DNA of 64,000 nt from Candidatus Altimarinota bacterium (GCA_028689205.1 JAQTWP010000004.1:1-64000), one strand, 5' to 3'. Numbered from the stretch's first letter, positions 1 to 9,670 are shown. Numbers and translations: made by a program. Notes: generated by a model not told the origin, from the letters alone.

Positions 1-3000
1 TTATTTCTTCTAATGCTTCTTTCAGACCAAACGCTCTAGTTACTAGAGGTGAATTATTCGTTATGGCTGCTAATACAGCTGGACTAGAAATCGCTTCTGA
101 TGACTTAGATCTTGATGATCTATTCGGAGATGATACTTCTACTTCTACTGGTACTACTTCTACTGGTACTACTGGTGATACTGGTACTGTTGTTAAAGCT
201 GGTGATTTAGCTATAACTCTTTCTCCTTCTTCTCCTTCTTCTGTTGATCTTCCTGCTTCTGCAGAAGGTGTAGCAGTTGCTGCTTTTGATTTAACTGCTG
301 GTTCTGCTGATATTTCAGTTAACGCTATTAAATTAACAAGAAAGGGTTTAGGAGCTAGCAATGCTGTTAGTGATGTTGCATTATTTGCAAATGGAACTAG
401 AGTTTCAAAAGCTAAATCTTTTAATTCTTCTGATGATACTGCTGATGTAGTATTATCACCTTCTTTAGTTATTAAAGCTGGTTCAACTGTTACTCTTATT
501 GCAAAAGTAACAACTAATGCTACTGCTGGTACATTCGCTGTTGAATTAACTGATGTTACTTCTTCTGCTCTTAATATAATAGGTACAAAAGTAATCGGAA
601 GTTCTTTTGAAGTTAAAGCTTCAGTTCCTGCTACTGTTGTTACTATTACTGATGATAGCTCAGTTACTACTCCAAAACTTGGAACCATTCAAGCTGAATT
701 ATTAAAATTCAAAGTTGTAGTTGGAAGTCTTAATCATGAAGATATAAGTTTATCTGAAATCACTTTGAAAGAAGATGGTGGGATTGACGAAACTTCTGAA
801 TTAGCTAATGTTGCTCTTTACTATAATGGTACAAAAGTAGCTGACGCTGTTTCTAACGGAACTAAATATTTTACTTTCAAATTCAACGCTCCTATTGTTG
901 TTGCAGAAGGTAAAACTGAAAAATTCGTTGTAAAAGGTGATGTTGTAGGTGGTGCTGGAGAAACAATCAATTTCGTTCTTGATAATGAACTTGATATTTC
1001 TGCTACTGCTTCAAAATATGGTTATGTTAATATAACTGATAGTCTTGTTGGTACTGCTTTGACAGTTCAAGCTGGTGAAATTACTCTTATTCAAATAGAT
1101 CCAACTAATACAGAAATTAGACAAGACAAAAATGATATTGTTCTTGGTACTATTAAATTAGTTTCTAATGCTGGTAAATCTCTTGAATTAGAAAAATTCA
1201 AAGTTACTATCCAAAATACAGATACTACTGCTCCTGTTAATGTTGCTACTTTACTTGAAAACGTTGAATTATATGACGTTACTTCTGGTACAGTTTACGA
1301 CTTAAATGCTTCTGCTGGTACTACTGAAATATCATATACAGAAGAAGTTAATATTGCTATGCCTACTACTGGAGAATTAACTCTTGCTATAAGAGCTGAT
1401 ACTCTAGATACTGCTACTATTAACTGAGCTAGATTAGTTGCTTCTGTTGCTTATGATACTACTTCTACTTCTACTGCTGGTACTTTTGCCATCAAAGAAA
1501 CTGGAGATGATAAATATGTAACTGATGTTACTCCTTCTGCAATTACTTTCAAAACTGTTAATGGTACTACTTCTTCTCTTTCTATCAATACTGTAGCTAT
1601 GTCTTCGACAAAAACTGCTGTAATTGGTTCTAAAGGTGTTGAAGTATTAACATTCGAACTAAAATCTGATAATGATTCTTCTGATTTAACTGTTAATGAA
1701 TTAAAAGTTAAAGGTATTGTTGTAGATAATGCTTCTAATACTCCAGTTGCTGCTGTTGCTCAAATTTCTACTGTTACTCCTGCTAATGTAGAAGTTGGTG
1801 ATACATTTACTGCTACTATTAATGGTGTTGCTGTGAGTTTTGTTGCTACAGTTGCTACAGTTGCTAATGTAACTGCTGGTTTAACTGCTGCTATCAATCT
1901 TTCAGCTCAAGCTGCTAATGTAACTGCTACAGATTCTACTACTCATGTTACAATTACTTCAGATATTGCTGGTACAGCATTTACAATTGCTGCTTCAGTA
2001 ACTGATTTAGCTACAATTTCTGCTACTAATACTGCAGCTACTCCTACTGCTAATGTTGTAGTTGTTGCTGCTGAAAATGCTGGTGGTGATACTCTTGTAT
2101 CTAATGAAAGAGTTAATGCTTTATATTTATATAATGGTACTACTCTAGTAGATCAAGTTTCTGGTTCATCTATTGGTAACGATGGTGTTGGTACTTTTGA
2201 TGGATTCAATGTTACTATTGCAAAAAACTCATCTGTTAGATTCACTGTTACTGCTGACTTACTAGATGCTGCTGTAAATGCTAAAGATACTCTAAGATTT
2301 AATCTTGCTGGTTATTCAGTTGAAGATGAAGATGCTGATGATATATTCTCTTCTTCTCCAGTTGATGCTGACGGAATTTTAGCTGATACTGATGTTCAAT
2401 CTGCTAGAATCGTTACTATCCAAGGTGCTGGTACTCTTGCTACTGCTGTAGATAATACAGATAGCGAAACTTCTAAAGATAAGAATATCTTAGGTGGTGC
2501 TACTTCTCCATTTGTTGCAAGTTATGAATTAACTGCTACTAATGAAGCTGTACTAGTTAAAGACTTTACTATCTCTGAAACAAGTCTTCAAACTCTTGCT
2601 TCTGCAGTTTCTGAAATTATAGTTTATGCTAATGACAAAACTACTGAATTAGCTAGAAAAACTATTACTTCTGATACTATTACTTTTGATAATGTAAACT
2701 TCACAGTTGAAGAAGGTTCTGAAAATATTTATATTAAGGTTGTTGCTTCTAAACAAGGTAAAGACCAAGCTGGACTTCAAACTGCTGATCTTAAATTAAC
2801 ATTTGATGTAACTGATGCTGAAGGTGCTTCTTCTAACAAAGTTGTTGCTGATACTGCAGTTACTGCTGCTTCTAACTTATTCTCAGTTGTTCCTACAAAA
2901 GTTTCAAATGTTTCATTCGTAAATACTTACAATGGAGTAAATGTTGCTTCTACTTTGACTGCTGGTGATAATAACGTTGCAATTATTGCTGTTACTACTG

Positions 3001-3428
3001 ATACTTCTTCTAATACTGACTATACTGATGGTTCATCATTAAAAACTCTATTAGAACAAGTTAAACTTACAGTTGACTTCGCTGAAGCAACTATTGGTAC
3101 TATGTCTATTGAAAAAATAGGTTGAGTAGATGCTGCCGTATCAGTTGCAGCTCCTGCTACTGGTGCTGAAGCTACATTAAATACTTCATCTTTTGCTACA
3201 TCTGATGATGAAATAGATAACGGTACTACTTCTTATTATTTAGTAAAAGCTAAAACTGTTGCTCTTACTGGTCTTTCTGATCATGATTCTTATATAAAAG
3301 TTTCATTCCCTACTTTAAATGATTCTGAAGTTAAATATGCATCAGATTCAGTTGGTGGAAATAATACTTCTATAACAGATCTTAGACTTGGAATCACTAC
3401 TTTAGATGGTAACAAAGTTACTGACTAA
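1..3428 (+). CDS. S-layer/SLH-domain surface protein (5' end missing)
   Basis: The frame is open from the window edge (codons counted from base 3) to TAA at 3426-3428, about 1141 residues. The first residues, with FRPNALVTRGELFVMAANT at about residues 7-25, match the end of an SLH domain, which binds secondary cell-wall polymer. The rest is a low-complexity Thr/Ser/Ala/Val-rich chain of beta-sandwich-like repeats, with a T/S/G linker just after the SLH motif. It is probably an abundant extracellular coat protein. Only two codons are TGA (1425-1427 and 3123-3125), whereas its many other glycines use GGT or GGA; lower-expressed genes here use TGA heavily. A hairpin terminator follows directly. 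SLH assignment is good; the S-layer role is inferred. Confidence 0.8.
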
Positions 3429-3464
3429 TTAGTTATTTCTAATTAAAAATATTCAATTATTTTC

Positions 3465-3497
3465 AAGAACCCTTTCGCAAGAGAGGGTTCTTTTTTT
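3465..3497 (+). terminator. Rho-independent terminator after the SLH protein
   Basis: A 9-bp stem (AAGAACCCT paired with AGGGTTCTT) is followed by a run of T, about 40 bases after the stop. Confidence 0.85.
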
Positions 3498-3561
3498 GTT
3501 TGCAAAAAAGATATAAATGATTATAAATAAATACACATTTTATATCCAAATAATCAAATAT

Positions 3562-4308
3562 ATGAATAAATTAGTTAACAAGAAGATTATTGCAATTATT
3601 ATTTCATTAGTTGTGATTTTATGACTTTTGTGATTTTATTTTAAGGATAATCTAGATTCAATTATAAGCCCAAAGACTAATTCTTGAGCTGTAGATGAAT
3701 TAATAACTAGTAATTATAGTAAGGATTTCCATAATCTTGATTTGAGAAGTAAGAAATTATGAGATATGCCTAATTTGTGTGATATGGTAGAAGGAACTCA
3801 TTATGTAGATGATATTTGGGCTATAGATCTAGCTGATAATGGAATAGAAGATATTAGTGAGGATTTATCTTGTTTTAAGAATTTATCAGAGCTTTATTTA
3901 TCTTTTAATAAAATTCAAGAAATAAAAAATCTTGATGAACTTAGCTTCTTGAAGAAGCTTGATTTAGGTAATAATGAAATAAAAGAGATATCTTGATTAG
4001 ATAAATTAGTTAGTCTTGTAGATCTACATCTTGGTTATAACCAAATCCAAACCACTTCATGACTCGAAAATCTTATTAATCTTACATCATTACAATTACA
4101 AAGTAATAAACTGGAAGATATTTCTAACTTGTCCAACTTGTCCAAATTAGAAACTCTAAAAATGGAATTCAATAAACTAGATAATACTGATATTAAAGTA
4201 ATTGCTAATCTTAAAAACTTAAAGATAATTACTGTCTGAGAGAATACAAAGATAGACAAAAAAACTATAGATAAACTAAATGAGATTAGTAGACAAAATA
4301 TGAAATAA
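3562..4308 (+). CDS. Membrane-anchored leucine-rich-repeat protein
   Basis: A 248-residue protein with UGA = Gly. Residues 1-28 form a Lys-rich start and a hydrophobic segment (IIAIIISLVVILGLLGFYF), so it is probably anchored or exported. From about residue 85 to 225 it has tandem 22-residue leucine-rich repeats of the SDS22/internalin type, for example LSELYLSFNKIQEIKNL and LKKLDLGNNEIKEISGL. Such repeats form a curved protein-binding solenoid; the partner is unknown. The ATG was chosen because it opens directly before the hydrophobic segment. A hairpin follows within 20 bases of the TAA stop and marks the edge of the transposase island. Confidence 0.8.
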
Positions 4309-4324
4309 CTACGCCCCGCAGGGC

Positions 4325-4367
4325 AAAAAACTCCCCCAAGTCCGGAAGGACGAGGGGGAGTTTTTTT
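4325..4367. terminator. Strong hairpin terminator, copy 1 of a repeated element
   Basis: AAAAAACTCCCCC and GGGGGAGTTTTTTT arms enclose a short inner stem GTCC-GGAA-GGAC. T-runs on both sides allow termination in both directions. Near-copies lie at 5006-5047 (reverse orientation) and 6300-6342. Confidence 0.75.
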
Positions 4368-4393
4368 GTGTGTAGAATCGAGGTATCGACGAG

Positions 4394-4405
4394 GAGACCG
4401 GTCTC
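4394..4405. repeat. GAGACCGGTCTC palindrome, copy 1
   Basis: A perfect 12-bp dyad, extended here to 16 bp (4392-4407). Copies 1 and 2 bracket a 53-bp spacer that is closely matched by the spacer between the copies at 6370 and 6435. Confidence 0.9.
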
Positions 4406-4458
4406 CTATATTTCCCAATTTGCCTGAACTTGATTTTAATATGAAACTAGATATAATA

Positions 4459-4470
4459 GAGACCGGTCTC
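4459..4470. repeat. GAGACCGGTCTC palindrome, copy 2
   Basis: A perfect 12-bp dyad just upstream of the promoter of the first toxin-antitoxin-like pair. Confidence 0.9.
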
Positions 4471-4504
4471 GAAGATATTTTTTTGATTTTTGGAGAGTTT
4501 TTCT

Positions 4505-4533
4505 TATAATATGGGTAGTTTAGTTATTAACTA
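4505..4533 (+). promoter_or_regulatory. Promoter and dyad operator of TA-like pair 1
   Basis: TATAAT (4505-4510) is followed by the dyad TAGTTA-T-TAACTA (4521-4533). The same arrangement precedes the second pair (5772-5800). It probably reflects autoregulation by the antitoxin, which is an inference. Confidence 0.5.
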
Positions 4534-4540
4534 TTGGATT

Positions 4541-4681
4541 ATGTGAACAAAACAATATTATACTAGAGCAGAAATTGATAAAATAATGTTTGATTATATT
4601 CTTAAAACTTCGGAGGATTTAAGAAAAGAAATTAAATCTAACAATAAAAATGAATTGAATAATAATTTAACTCATGTTTAA
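4541..4681 (+). CDS. Small putative antitoxin (46 aa)
   Basis: ATG at 4541 and TAA at 4679-4681 give 46 polar, helix-prone residues (start MGTKQYYTRAEIDKIMF), with the second codon UGA read as Gly. I recognise no family. It is called a putative antitoxin because it has a promoter and dyad nearly identical to those of the dinJ/yafQ-like pair 1.3 kb downstream, and because it overlaps the next gene by 8 bases, as antitoxin genes often do. A short leader peptide or non-coding leader is the alternative. Confidence 0.4.
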
Positions 4682-5006
4682 TATTATTTATAGTTCGAAT
4701 TCTTTAAAATCATTAATATCATTTATAGATTCTTATAAAAGTAGTTATATAAGATTAATTAAAGATTCATGATTGGATGTTGAAGATCTTCTAATCAAAA
4801 ATTATATTGATTTATGAAATAATTTATATAAGAATGTAGTTGATAAAATAGAGGATGCTATATCTAAGGAAATTATTTTATGAAGAAATTTAAATGAAAA
4901 ATATATAATTTTAACTGTTAATAATTTTAGAATTTTTATATATTATTGAGAAGATTTAAATAAAAAAGAAAGAATTATTGAAAAAATAGAATTTTTTAGA
5001 AAATAA
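4674..5006 (+). CDS. Putative RelE/ParE-superfamily toxin
   Basis: A 110-residue protein starting at an ATG inside the end of the preceding small gene, giving translational coupling. The C-terminal half (KYIILTVNNFRIFIYY, then a charged helix ending IEKIEFFRK) resembles the last strands and helix of RelE/ParE/HigB toxins. The N-terminal half is divergent, and I cannot point to catalytic residues. Four UGA glycines occur (e.g. DSGLD, ILGRN). Position supports a toxin: small partner gene upstream, shared operator with a definite TA pair, hairpin directly after the stop. Function is inferred. Confidence 0.45.
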
Positions 5007-5047
5007 AAAAACTCCCCCTCGTCCTTGCGGACTTGGGGGAGTTTTTT
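5006..5047. terminator. Hairpin terminator, copy 2 (inverted relative to copy 1)
   Basis: The arms AACTCCCCC and GGGGGAGTT carry an inner CGTCC/GGACTT stem. The sequence reads like copy 1 (4325-4367) on the opposite strand, and the stem starts right at the toxin stop codon. Confidence 0.75.
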
Positions 5048-5065
5048 GTGTTTTTAACGTACGAT

Positions 5066-5077
5066 GAGACCGGTCTC
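5066..5077. repeat. GAGACCGGTCTC palindrome, copy 3
   Basis: It lies 22 bases upstream of the first transposase ATG. The duplication shared with the second transposase begins at this palindrome. Confidence 0.9.
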
Positions 5078-5099
5078 CTATTCTTTTATTAATTAAAAT

Positions 5100-5612
5100 A
5101 TGAGCAATACAAGATTTGAATTTATAGAAAATACATATTATCACATTTATAATAGATGATTTCAAAAACAAATTATATTCAAAGATAAATATGATTTCGA
5201 AAGATTTTATAAATATATAATAAAAGAACAAAAAGACTTTTTAAATATTAAAATTGTTTCTTATTGTTTCTTACCTAATCATTTCCACTTTATTGTACAT
5301 AACATAGAGACCGGTCTCTCTCTATCAGATTTTATGAGAAAAATTCAAGGTTCATATGCAATGTATTTCAAAGCAAAACACAAAACTGAGACCGGTCTCA
5401 GAATGCCAGTATTTGAATGAAGATTCAAGGCTAAGATTATTGAAAATGAAGAATATCTCGCTAAATGTCTAACATATGTTAATTATAATGCTGTCAAACA
5501 TAATATTGTAGAAAATATAGAAGATTACCAATGGACTAGTTATAATCAGTTGGTTAATAAAGACAAAATTAATGAGTATAAGGATTTAATATTAGATGAA
5601 TTAGAATTTTAA
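5100..5612 (+). CDS. REP-associated tyrosine transposase (RAYT, Y1/HUH family), copy 1
   Basis: A 170-residue single-domain protein of the IS200-like/TnpA_REP family, which nicks single-stranded hairpin DNA. Visible motifs are the N-terminal YYHIYNRG, the metal-binding HUH motif in CFLPNHFHFIVHN (residues about 55-67), FMRKIQGSYAMYF, FEGRFKAKII, and TYVNYNAVKH, where the catalytic tyrosine is expected. Length is typical. Two GAGACCGGTCTC palindromes lie inside the gene (residues 70-73 and 97-100), both read as Glu-Thr-Gly-Leu in short loops where relatives are variable. No hairpin-flanked copy of the gene itself is evident, as expected for domesticated RAYTs. Start: ATG at 5100, just after the upstream palindrome. 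Confidence 0.9.
5307..5318. repeat. GAGACCGGTCTC palindrome inside RAYT copy 1 (site a)
   Basis: In frame, encoding ETGL at residues 70-73, directly after the HUH motif region. The dyad extends to 14 bp (5306-5319). Confidence 0.9.
5388..5399. repeat. GAGACCGGTCTC palindrome inside RAYT copy 1 (site b)
   Basis: In frame, again encoding ETGL, at residues 97-100. The dyad extends to 14 bp (5387-5400). Confidence 0.9.
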
Positions 5613-5627
5613 ATAAGTGAACTAGAA

Positions 5628-5639
5628 GAGACCGGTCTC
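5628..5639. repeat. GAGACCGGTCTC palindrome, downstream of RAYT copy 1
   Basis: It lies 15 bases after the transposase stop, so the gene is bracketed by palindromes at both ends (5066 and 5628). Confidence 0.9.
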
Positions 5640-5650
5640 GAACAATTCGC

Positions 5651-5724
5651 GTACCGGTACCCTTGCTGAGTTAATACCCAATACTTAACTTTTATGTTAA
5701 ACTTGATAGTTAGGTACCGGTACC
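5651..5724. repeat. Pair of ACCGGT-centred palindromes of a second type
   Basis: GTACCGGTAC (5651-5660) and GGTACCGGTACC (5713-5724, 16-bp dyad 5711-5726) bracket a 52-bp AT-rich spacer. The spacing is like that of the GAGACCGGTCTC pairs and the same hexamer core is shared. Confidence 0.75.
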
Positions 5725-5727
5725 TAC

Positions 5728-5800
5728 TAGTTAATGATAACTATTTTTTTTGATTTTTCACTGGATTTCCTTATAATATGGTTAGTTTAGTTATTAACTT
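5728..5800 (+). promoter_or_regulatory. Promoter and two dyads of the yafQ-type TA operon
   Basis: TATAAT (5772-5777) lies between two dyads: TAGTTA-ATGA-TAACTA (5728-5743) and TAGTTA-T-TAACTT (5788-5800). The second matches the dyad of TA-like pair 1. These are probable antitoxin operators. Confidence 0.55.
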
Positions 5801-5808
5801 ATCGGATT

Positions 5809-6003
5809 ATGGCACAAGTATTAGATAAAACATCAAAAATAGTATTGTTAAAACTTTCAGTTCAAGAATATAAAAAGATAAATGAATCTTGAATTTTTGA
5901 TGATGATAAAAATGAACAATTACTCAAACTTGCAGAGGATACGGAAGTAAATGGAGTCGAATTTAGAAATTCAAAAGAAATGTTTAAATTTCTTAATAAA
6001 TAA
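5809..6003 (+). CDS. Antitoxin partner of the YafQ-like toxin
   Basis: A 64-residue acidic protein (start MAQVLDKTSKIVLLKLSVQE, end SKEMFKFLNK) lying 3 bases upstream of a clear YafQ-family toxin. Size, position and the dyad-containing promoter fit a type II antitoxin that neutralises the toxin and represses the operon. The sequence does not clearly show the RHH fold of DinJ, so the family is not assigned. One UGA glycine (ESGIF). Start: ATG 32 bases after the -10 box, as in the first pair. Confidence 0.7.
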
Positions 6004-6006
6004 AAA

Positions 6007-6285
6007 ATGTCTCTATATATATTAAAACTCTCCTCTCGCTTTAAGAGTGATTACAAGAGATTTAAAAATAATAAACGTTTTATTAAAGAATTTGAAAAAG
6101 TAATAGATTTACTTGAAAATTGAAAAAAACTAGAAAAAAAATATCATGATCATAATTTAGAAGGGAAATTATCCAACCTCAGAGAATGTCATATATTTCC
6201 TGATATTCTTCTTATATATAAGTTATCAGATAAAGAGTTAATCTTACAATTATTAAGAGTTGGTTCTCATAGTGAAATATTTTAA
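6007..6285 (+). CDS. yafQ: YafQ-family mRNA interferase toxin
   Basis: A 92-residue protein with the full YafQ/RelE signature: SSRFKSDYKRF near the N-terminus, KYHDHNLEGKL, RECHIFPDILLIY and the C-terminal LLRVGSHSEIF. The conserved His, Asp and C-terminal His-x-x-x-Phe match the residues YafQ uses for ribosome-dependent mRNA cleavage. It forms an operon with the 64-aa antitoxin (3-base gap) and ends just before the third hairpin copy. Two transposases flank it, so the pair probably belongs to a mobile or addictive island. Family assignment is firm; activity is inferred. Confidence 0.88.
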
Positions 6286-6299
6286 CCTTTCCCGCAAAA

Positions 6300-6342
6300 C
6301 AAAAAACTCCCCCGAGTCCGTAAGGATGAGGAGGAGTTTTTT
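6300..6342. terminator. Hairpin terminator, copy 3
   Basis: AAAAAACTCCCCC arm, inner GTCC-GTAA-GGAT stem and GGAGGAGTTTTTTT arm, with T-runs on both sides. Same family and orientation as copy 1, with substitutions in the arms. Confidence 0.75.
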
Positions 6343-6369
6343 TGTGTGTTGAATTGAGGTACTGGCGAG

Positions 6370-6381
6370 GAGACCGGTCTC
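6370..6381. repeat. GAGACCGGTCTC palindrome upstream of RAYT copy 2 (outer)
   Basis: With the copy at 6435 it repeats the arrangement at 4394/4459: hairpin, about 28 bp, palindrome, about 53 bp, palindrome. Confidence 0.9.
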
Positions 6382-6434
6382 CCATATCTCCCAATTTGCC
6401 TGAACTTGATTTTGATATGAGACTGGATATAATG

Positions 6435-6446
6435 GAGACCGGTCTC
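6435..6446. repeat. GAGACCGGTCTC palindrome upstream of RAYT copy 2 (inner)
   Basis: It occupies the same place relative to the ATG as copy 3 does for RAYT copy 1; from here the two loci are almost identical. Confidence 0.9.
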
Positions 6447-6468
6447 CTATTCTTTTATTAATTAAAAT

Positions 6469-6981
6469 ATGAGCAATACAAGATTTGAATTTATAGAAAA
6501 TACATATTATCACATTTATAATAGATGATTTCAAAAACAAATTATATTCAAAGATAAATATGATTTCGAAAGATTTTATAAATATATAATAAAAGAACAA
6601 AAAGACTTTTTAAATATTAAAATTGTTTCTTATTGTTTCTTACCTAATCATTTCCACTTTATTGTACATAACATAGAGACCGGTCTCTCTCTATCAGATT
6701 TTATGAGAAAAATTCAAGGTTCATATGCAATGTATTTCAAAGCAAAACACAAAACTGAGACCGGTCTCAGAATGCCAGTATTTGAATGAAGATTCAAGGC
6801 TAAGATTATTGAAAATGAAGAATATCTCGCTAAATGTCTAACTTATGTTAATTATAATGCAATTAAGCACAATATAGTGAAAAATATAGAAGATTACCAA
6901 TTTACAAGCTATCATCAATTAACAAATAAAGAAAAAATCAATGAGTATAAGGATTTGATATTAGATGAACTAGAATTTTAA
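6469..6981 (+). CDS. REP-associated tyrosine transposase (RAYT), copy 2
   Basis: A 170-residue near-duplicate of the transposase at 5100-5612, with the same HUH motif (PNHFHF) and the same two in-frame palindromes encoding ETGL. The copies are essentially identical for about 375 bases of coding sequence plus the upstream leader, then diverge from about 6844 on (AIKHNIVKNIEDYQFTSYHQ here against AVKHNIVENIEDYQWTSYNQ). Identity that stops abruptly within a gene suggests gene conversion or a recombination joint. A decayed palindrome pair follows the stop. Confidence 0.9.
6676..6687. repeat. GAGACCGGTCTC palindrome inside RAYT copy 2 (site a)
   Basis: In frame, ETGL at residues 70-73, the same site as in copy 1. 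Confidence 0.9.
6757..6768. repeat. GAGACCGGTCTC palindrome inside RAYT copy 2 (site b)
   Basis: In frame, ETGL at residues 97-100, the same site as in copy 1. Confidence 0.9.
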
Positions 6982-6992
6982 ATAAGAGAACA

Positions 6993-7031
6993 ATACGAGA
7001 TAGGTCTTAATTTATAGAGACTGATCTTGTA

Positions 7032-7032
<1 letters not shown>
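6993..7032. repeat. Decayed palindrome pair forming an imperfect hairpin
   Basis: GAGATAGGTCTT (6997-7008) and GAGACTGATCTT (7017-7028) look like mutated copies of the 12-bp palindrome. Together they fold into an imperfect hairpin between the convergent transposase and mnmA, possibly serving as a terminator. Confidence 0.5.
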
Positions 7033-8128
<1,096 letters not shown>

Positions 8129-8129
<1 letters not shown>

Positions 8130-8731
8130 TAAATTATTTGTCACCAATTGTCTACTCTTAATATATGTGGATTATTGGTTTTTATTTGTAAATTCCATGG
8201 TCTTGGGAATAGATAACTTTTGATATTAAACTCTGCCAATTCTAGACAATTATGTACATTATCTTCAATTATTAATTTAATTCATAACTTCTTACATATC
8301 ATAGATTTTGGTATACTACTTCAATGATATACTCAGGTAAAATGCACTTCTTTGAAGCTATTTTTAGGAAAATATTTATCAAGCCATTCCAATGTGTAAT
8401 CTTGTAACGATTCCCATCTAGCAGTAATAAGAACAATATCATATCATAAATTTTTAATTTTATTTATTCATTCTATACTTCATTCTATAGGTATTATTTC
8501 ATTTCAATATGATGAATTAAAAAAATTATTCCAATACTCATGTATTTTATTTTCAGAAATATTTCTTGATGCGAATTCTTCTAATAAAGAAAGTCTGTAG
8601 TTTGTTAAATTTTCATACTCAATATTAATATTATGTATTTCTCAAAAATATTTAAGAAGTGATGGAATAGTGCTACTTATTACATCATCTACATCTATCG
8701 CAATTATTTTATTTTCTTGTGAGTGGATCAT
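8129..8731 (-). CDS. HAD-superfamily phosphatase, 5'-nucleotidase-like
   Basis: A 200-residue protein. HAD motif I is IIAIDVDDVI at residues about 9-18 (DxDxx), motif II LITAR, the motif III lysine lies in PKSMICKKLGI, and the acidic motif is LIIEDNVHNC. The pattern, with FTGVYH and YLFPRPWN, resembles the small NT5C/YqfW-type putative nucleotidases. The substrate is unknown. It lies between the ABC ATPase (1-base gap) and mnmA (TAATG overlap), so the three are co-translated. Seven or more glycines are UGA. Confidence 0.8.
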
Positions 8732-8732
8732 T

Positions 8733-9473
8733 TTATTTTTCTTCAATAAATTCTTCTTCTGAGTTTTCTTCAATTTTAGAAATGAAATATTCTTCAAGAG
8801 GTATTTTCAGATTTTTAACTGCATCTTCGGCGATAATATTTCATTTGTGTATTATGGCGAATCTATCACAGATTGATTCTACATCAGATAATATATGTGT
8901 ATTAAAAAACACGGTAGTTCAATTCTTCTTTAGTTCTAGAATCAAATCTTTTACCATTTTACGTCCTAGTGGATCAAGTCAACTCATTGGCTCATCTAGG
9001 AATACGATTTTTGGATTATTAATAATTGCTTGAGCAAGTCCAATTCTTTGCAACATTCATTTGGAATATTTTGCAAGAAGTTTATTTCATGATCATTTAA
9101 GTCCAACTCTATTTAGTAATTCTTCAATTTTATAACTAATTTCTTCTTTTGGAATATCAAAGAAAGATGCATTGAATTCCAGGAATTCGTACCCGGTAAG
9201 GTATTTATATAGATAAGTGTTTTCTGGCATAAATCCTATTTGAGATTTTATATCATTGCCAAACTCGACATTACCAAGAATCTCAATGTGTCAATTGTCG
9301 GGATTAATTAATCTCAAAATACATTTCATTGTAGTTGTTTTACCTGCTCAGTTTGGTCATAGAAAGCCAAATACTTCACCTTCTTTAATTTCTAGATTCA
9401 CATCAAATAGTACTTGTTTTTTGTCTAAAAACTTGTCTAGATTGGTAATTTTTAATATAGTCTCTTTCTTCAT
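8733..9473 (-). CDS. ABC transporter ATP-binding protein
   Basis: A 246-residue ATPase with Walker A GPNGAGKTT (two of its Gly are UGA), Q-loop IGFMPENTYLYKY, signature SKGMLQRIGLAQ, Walker B IVFLDEPMSGLDP and the switch His in VFFNTHILSDVE. The C-terminus is short and acidic, as in ABC-2-type exporters (CcmA/NatA-like). The likely permease is the gene at 11181-11942, on the other strand beyond der. The substrate is unknown. First gene of the minus operon that ends with mnmA. Confidence 0.93.
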
Positions 9474-9670
9474 AATTAATTATTTAAATAACCCTTTGAT
9501 TATAGAGAAGATGACCTTTTTTGCAAGCATATTCTATATTTTTTCTTGAACTTAATTCCTAAGACTATATTTTTTCTTTTAAATAAAAGAAGTTTAGAAT
9601 TAACTCTGTCCTTCTTTTTGACTTTTTACCATTTTTCTATACAATCTGCAGACTTTATAATAAAAAAAAT

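Noticed and set aside
1425-3125. In-frame TGA codons that would make nearly every large gene a chain of pseudogenes
   Set aside because: They fall on conserved glycines in many independent families and TAA/TAG end the genes at expected lengths, so this is genetic code 25.
4035-4418. Minus-strand open frames across the hairpins and transposase genes
   Set aside because: They overlap clear plus-strand genes and exist because the repeats and palindromes are free of stops on both strands.
4394-6768. A CRISPR array
   Set aside because: The repeats are 12-bp palindromes at uneven spacing inside and between genes, spacers are partly duplicated, and no cas gene is present.
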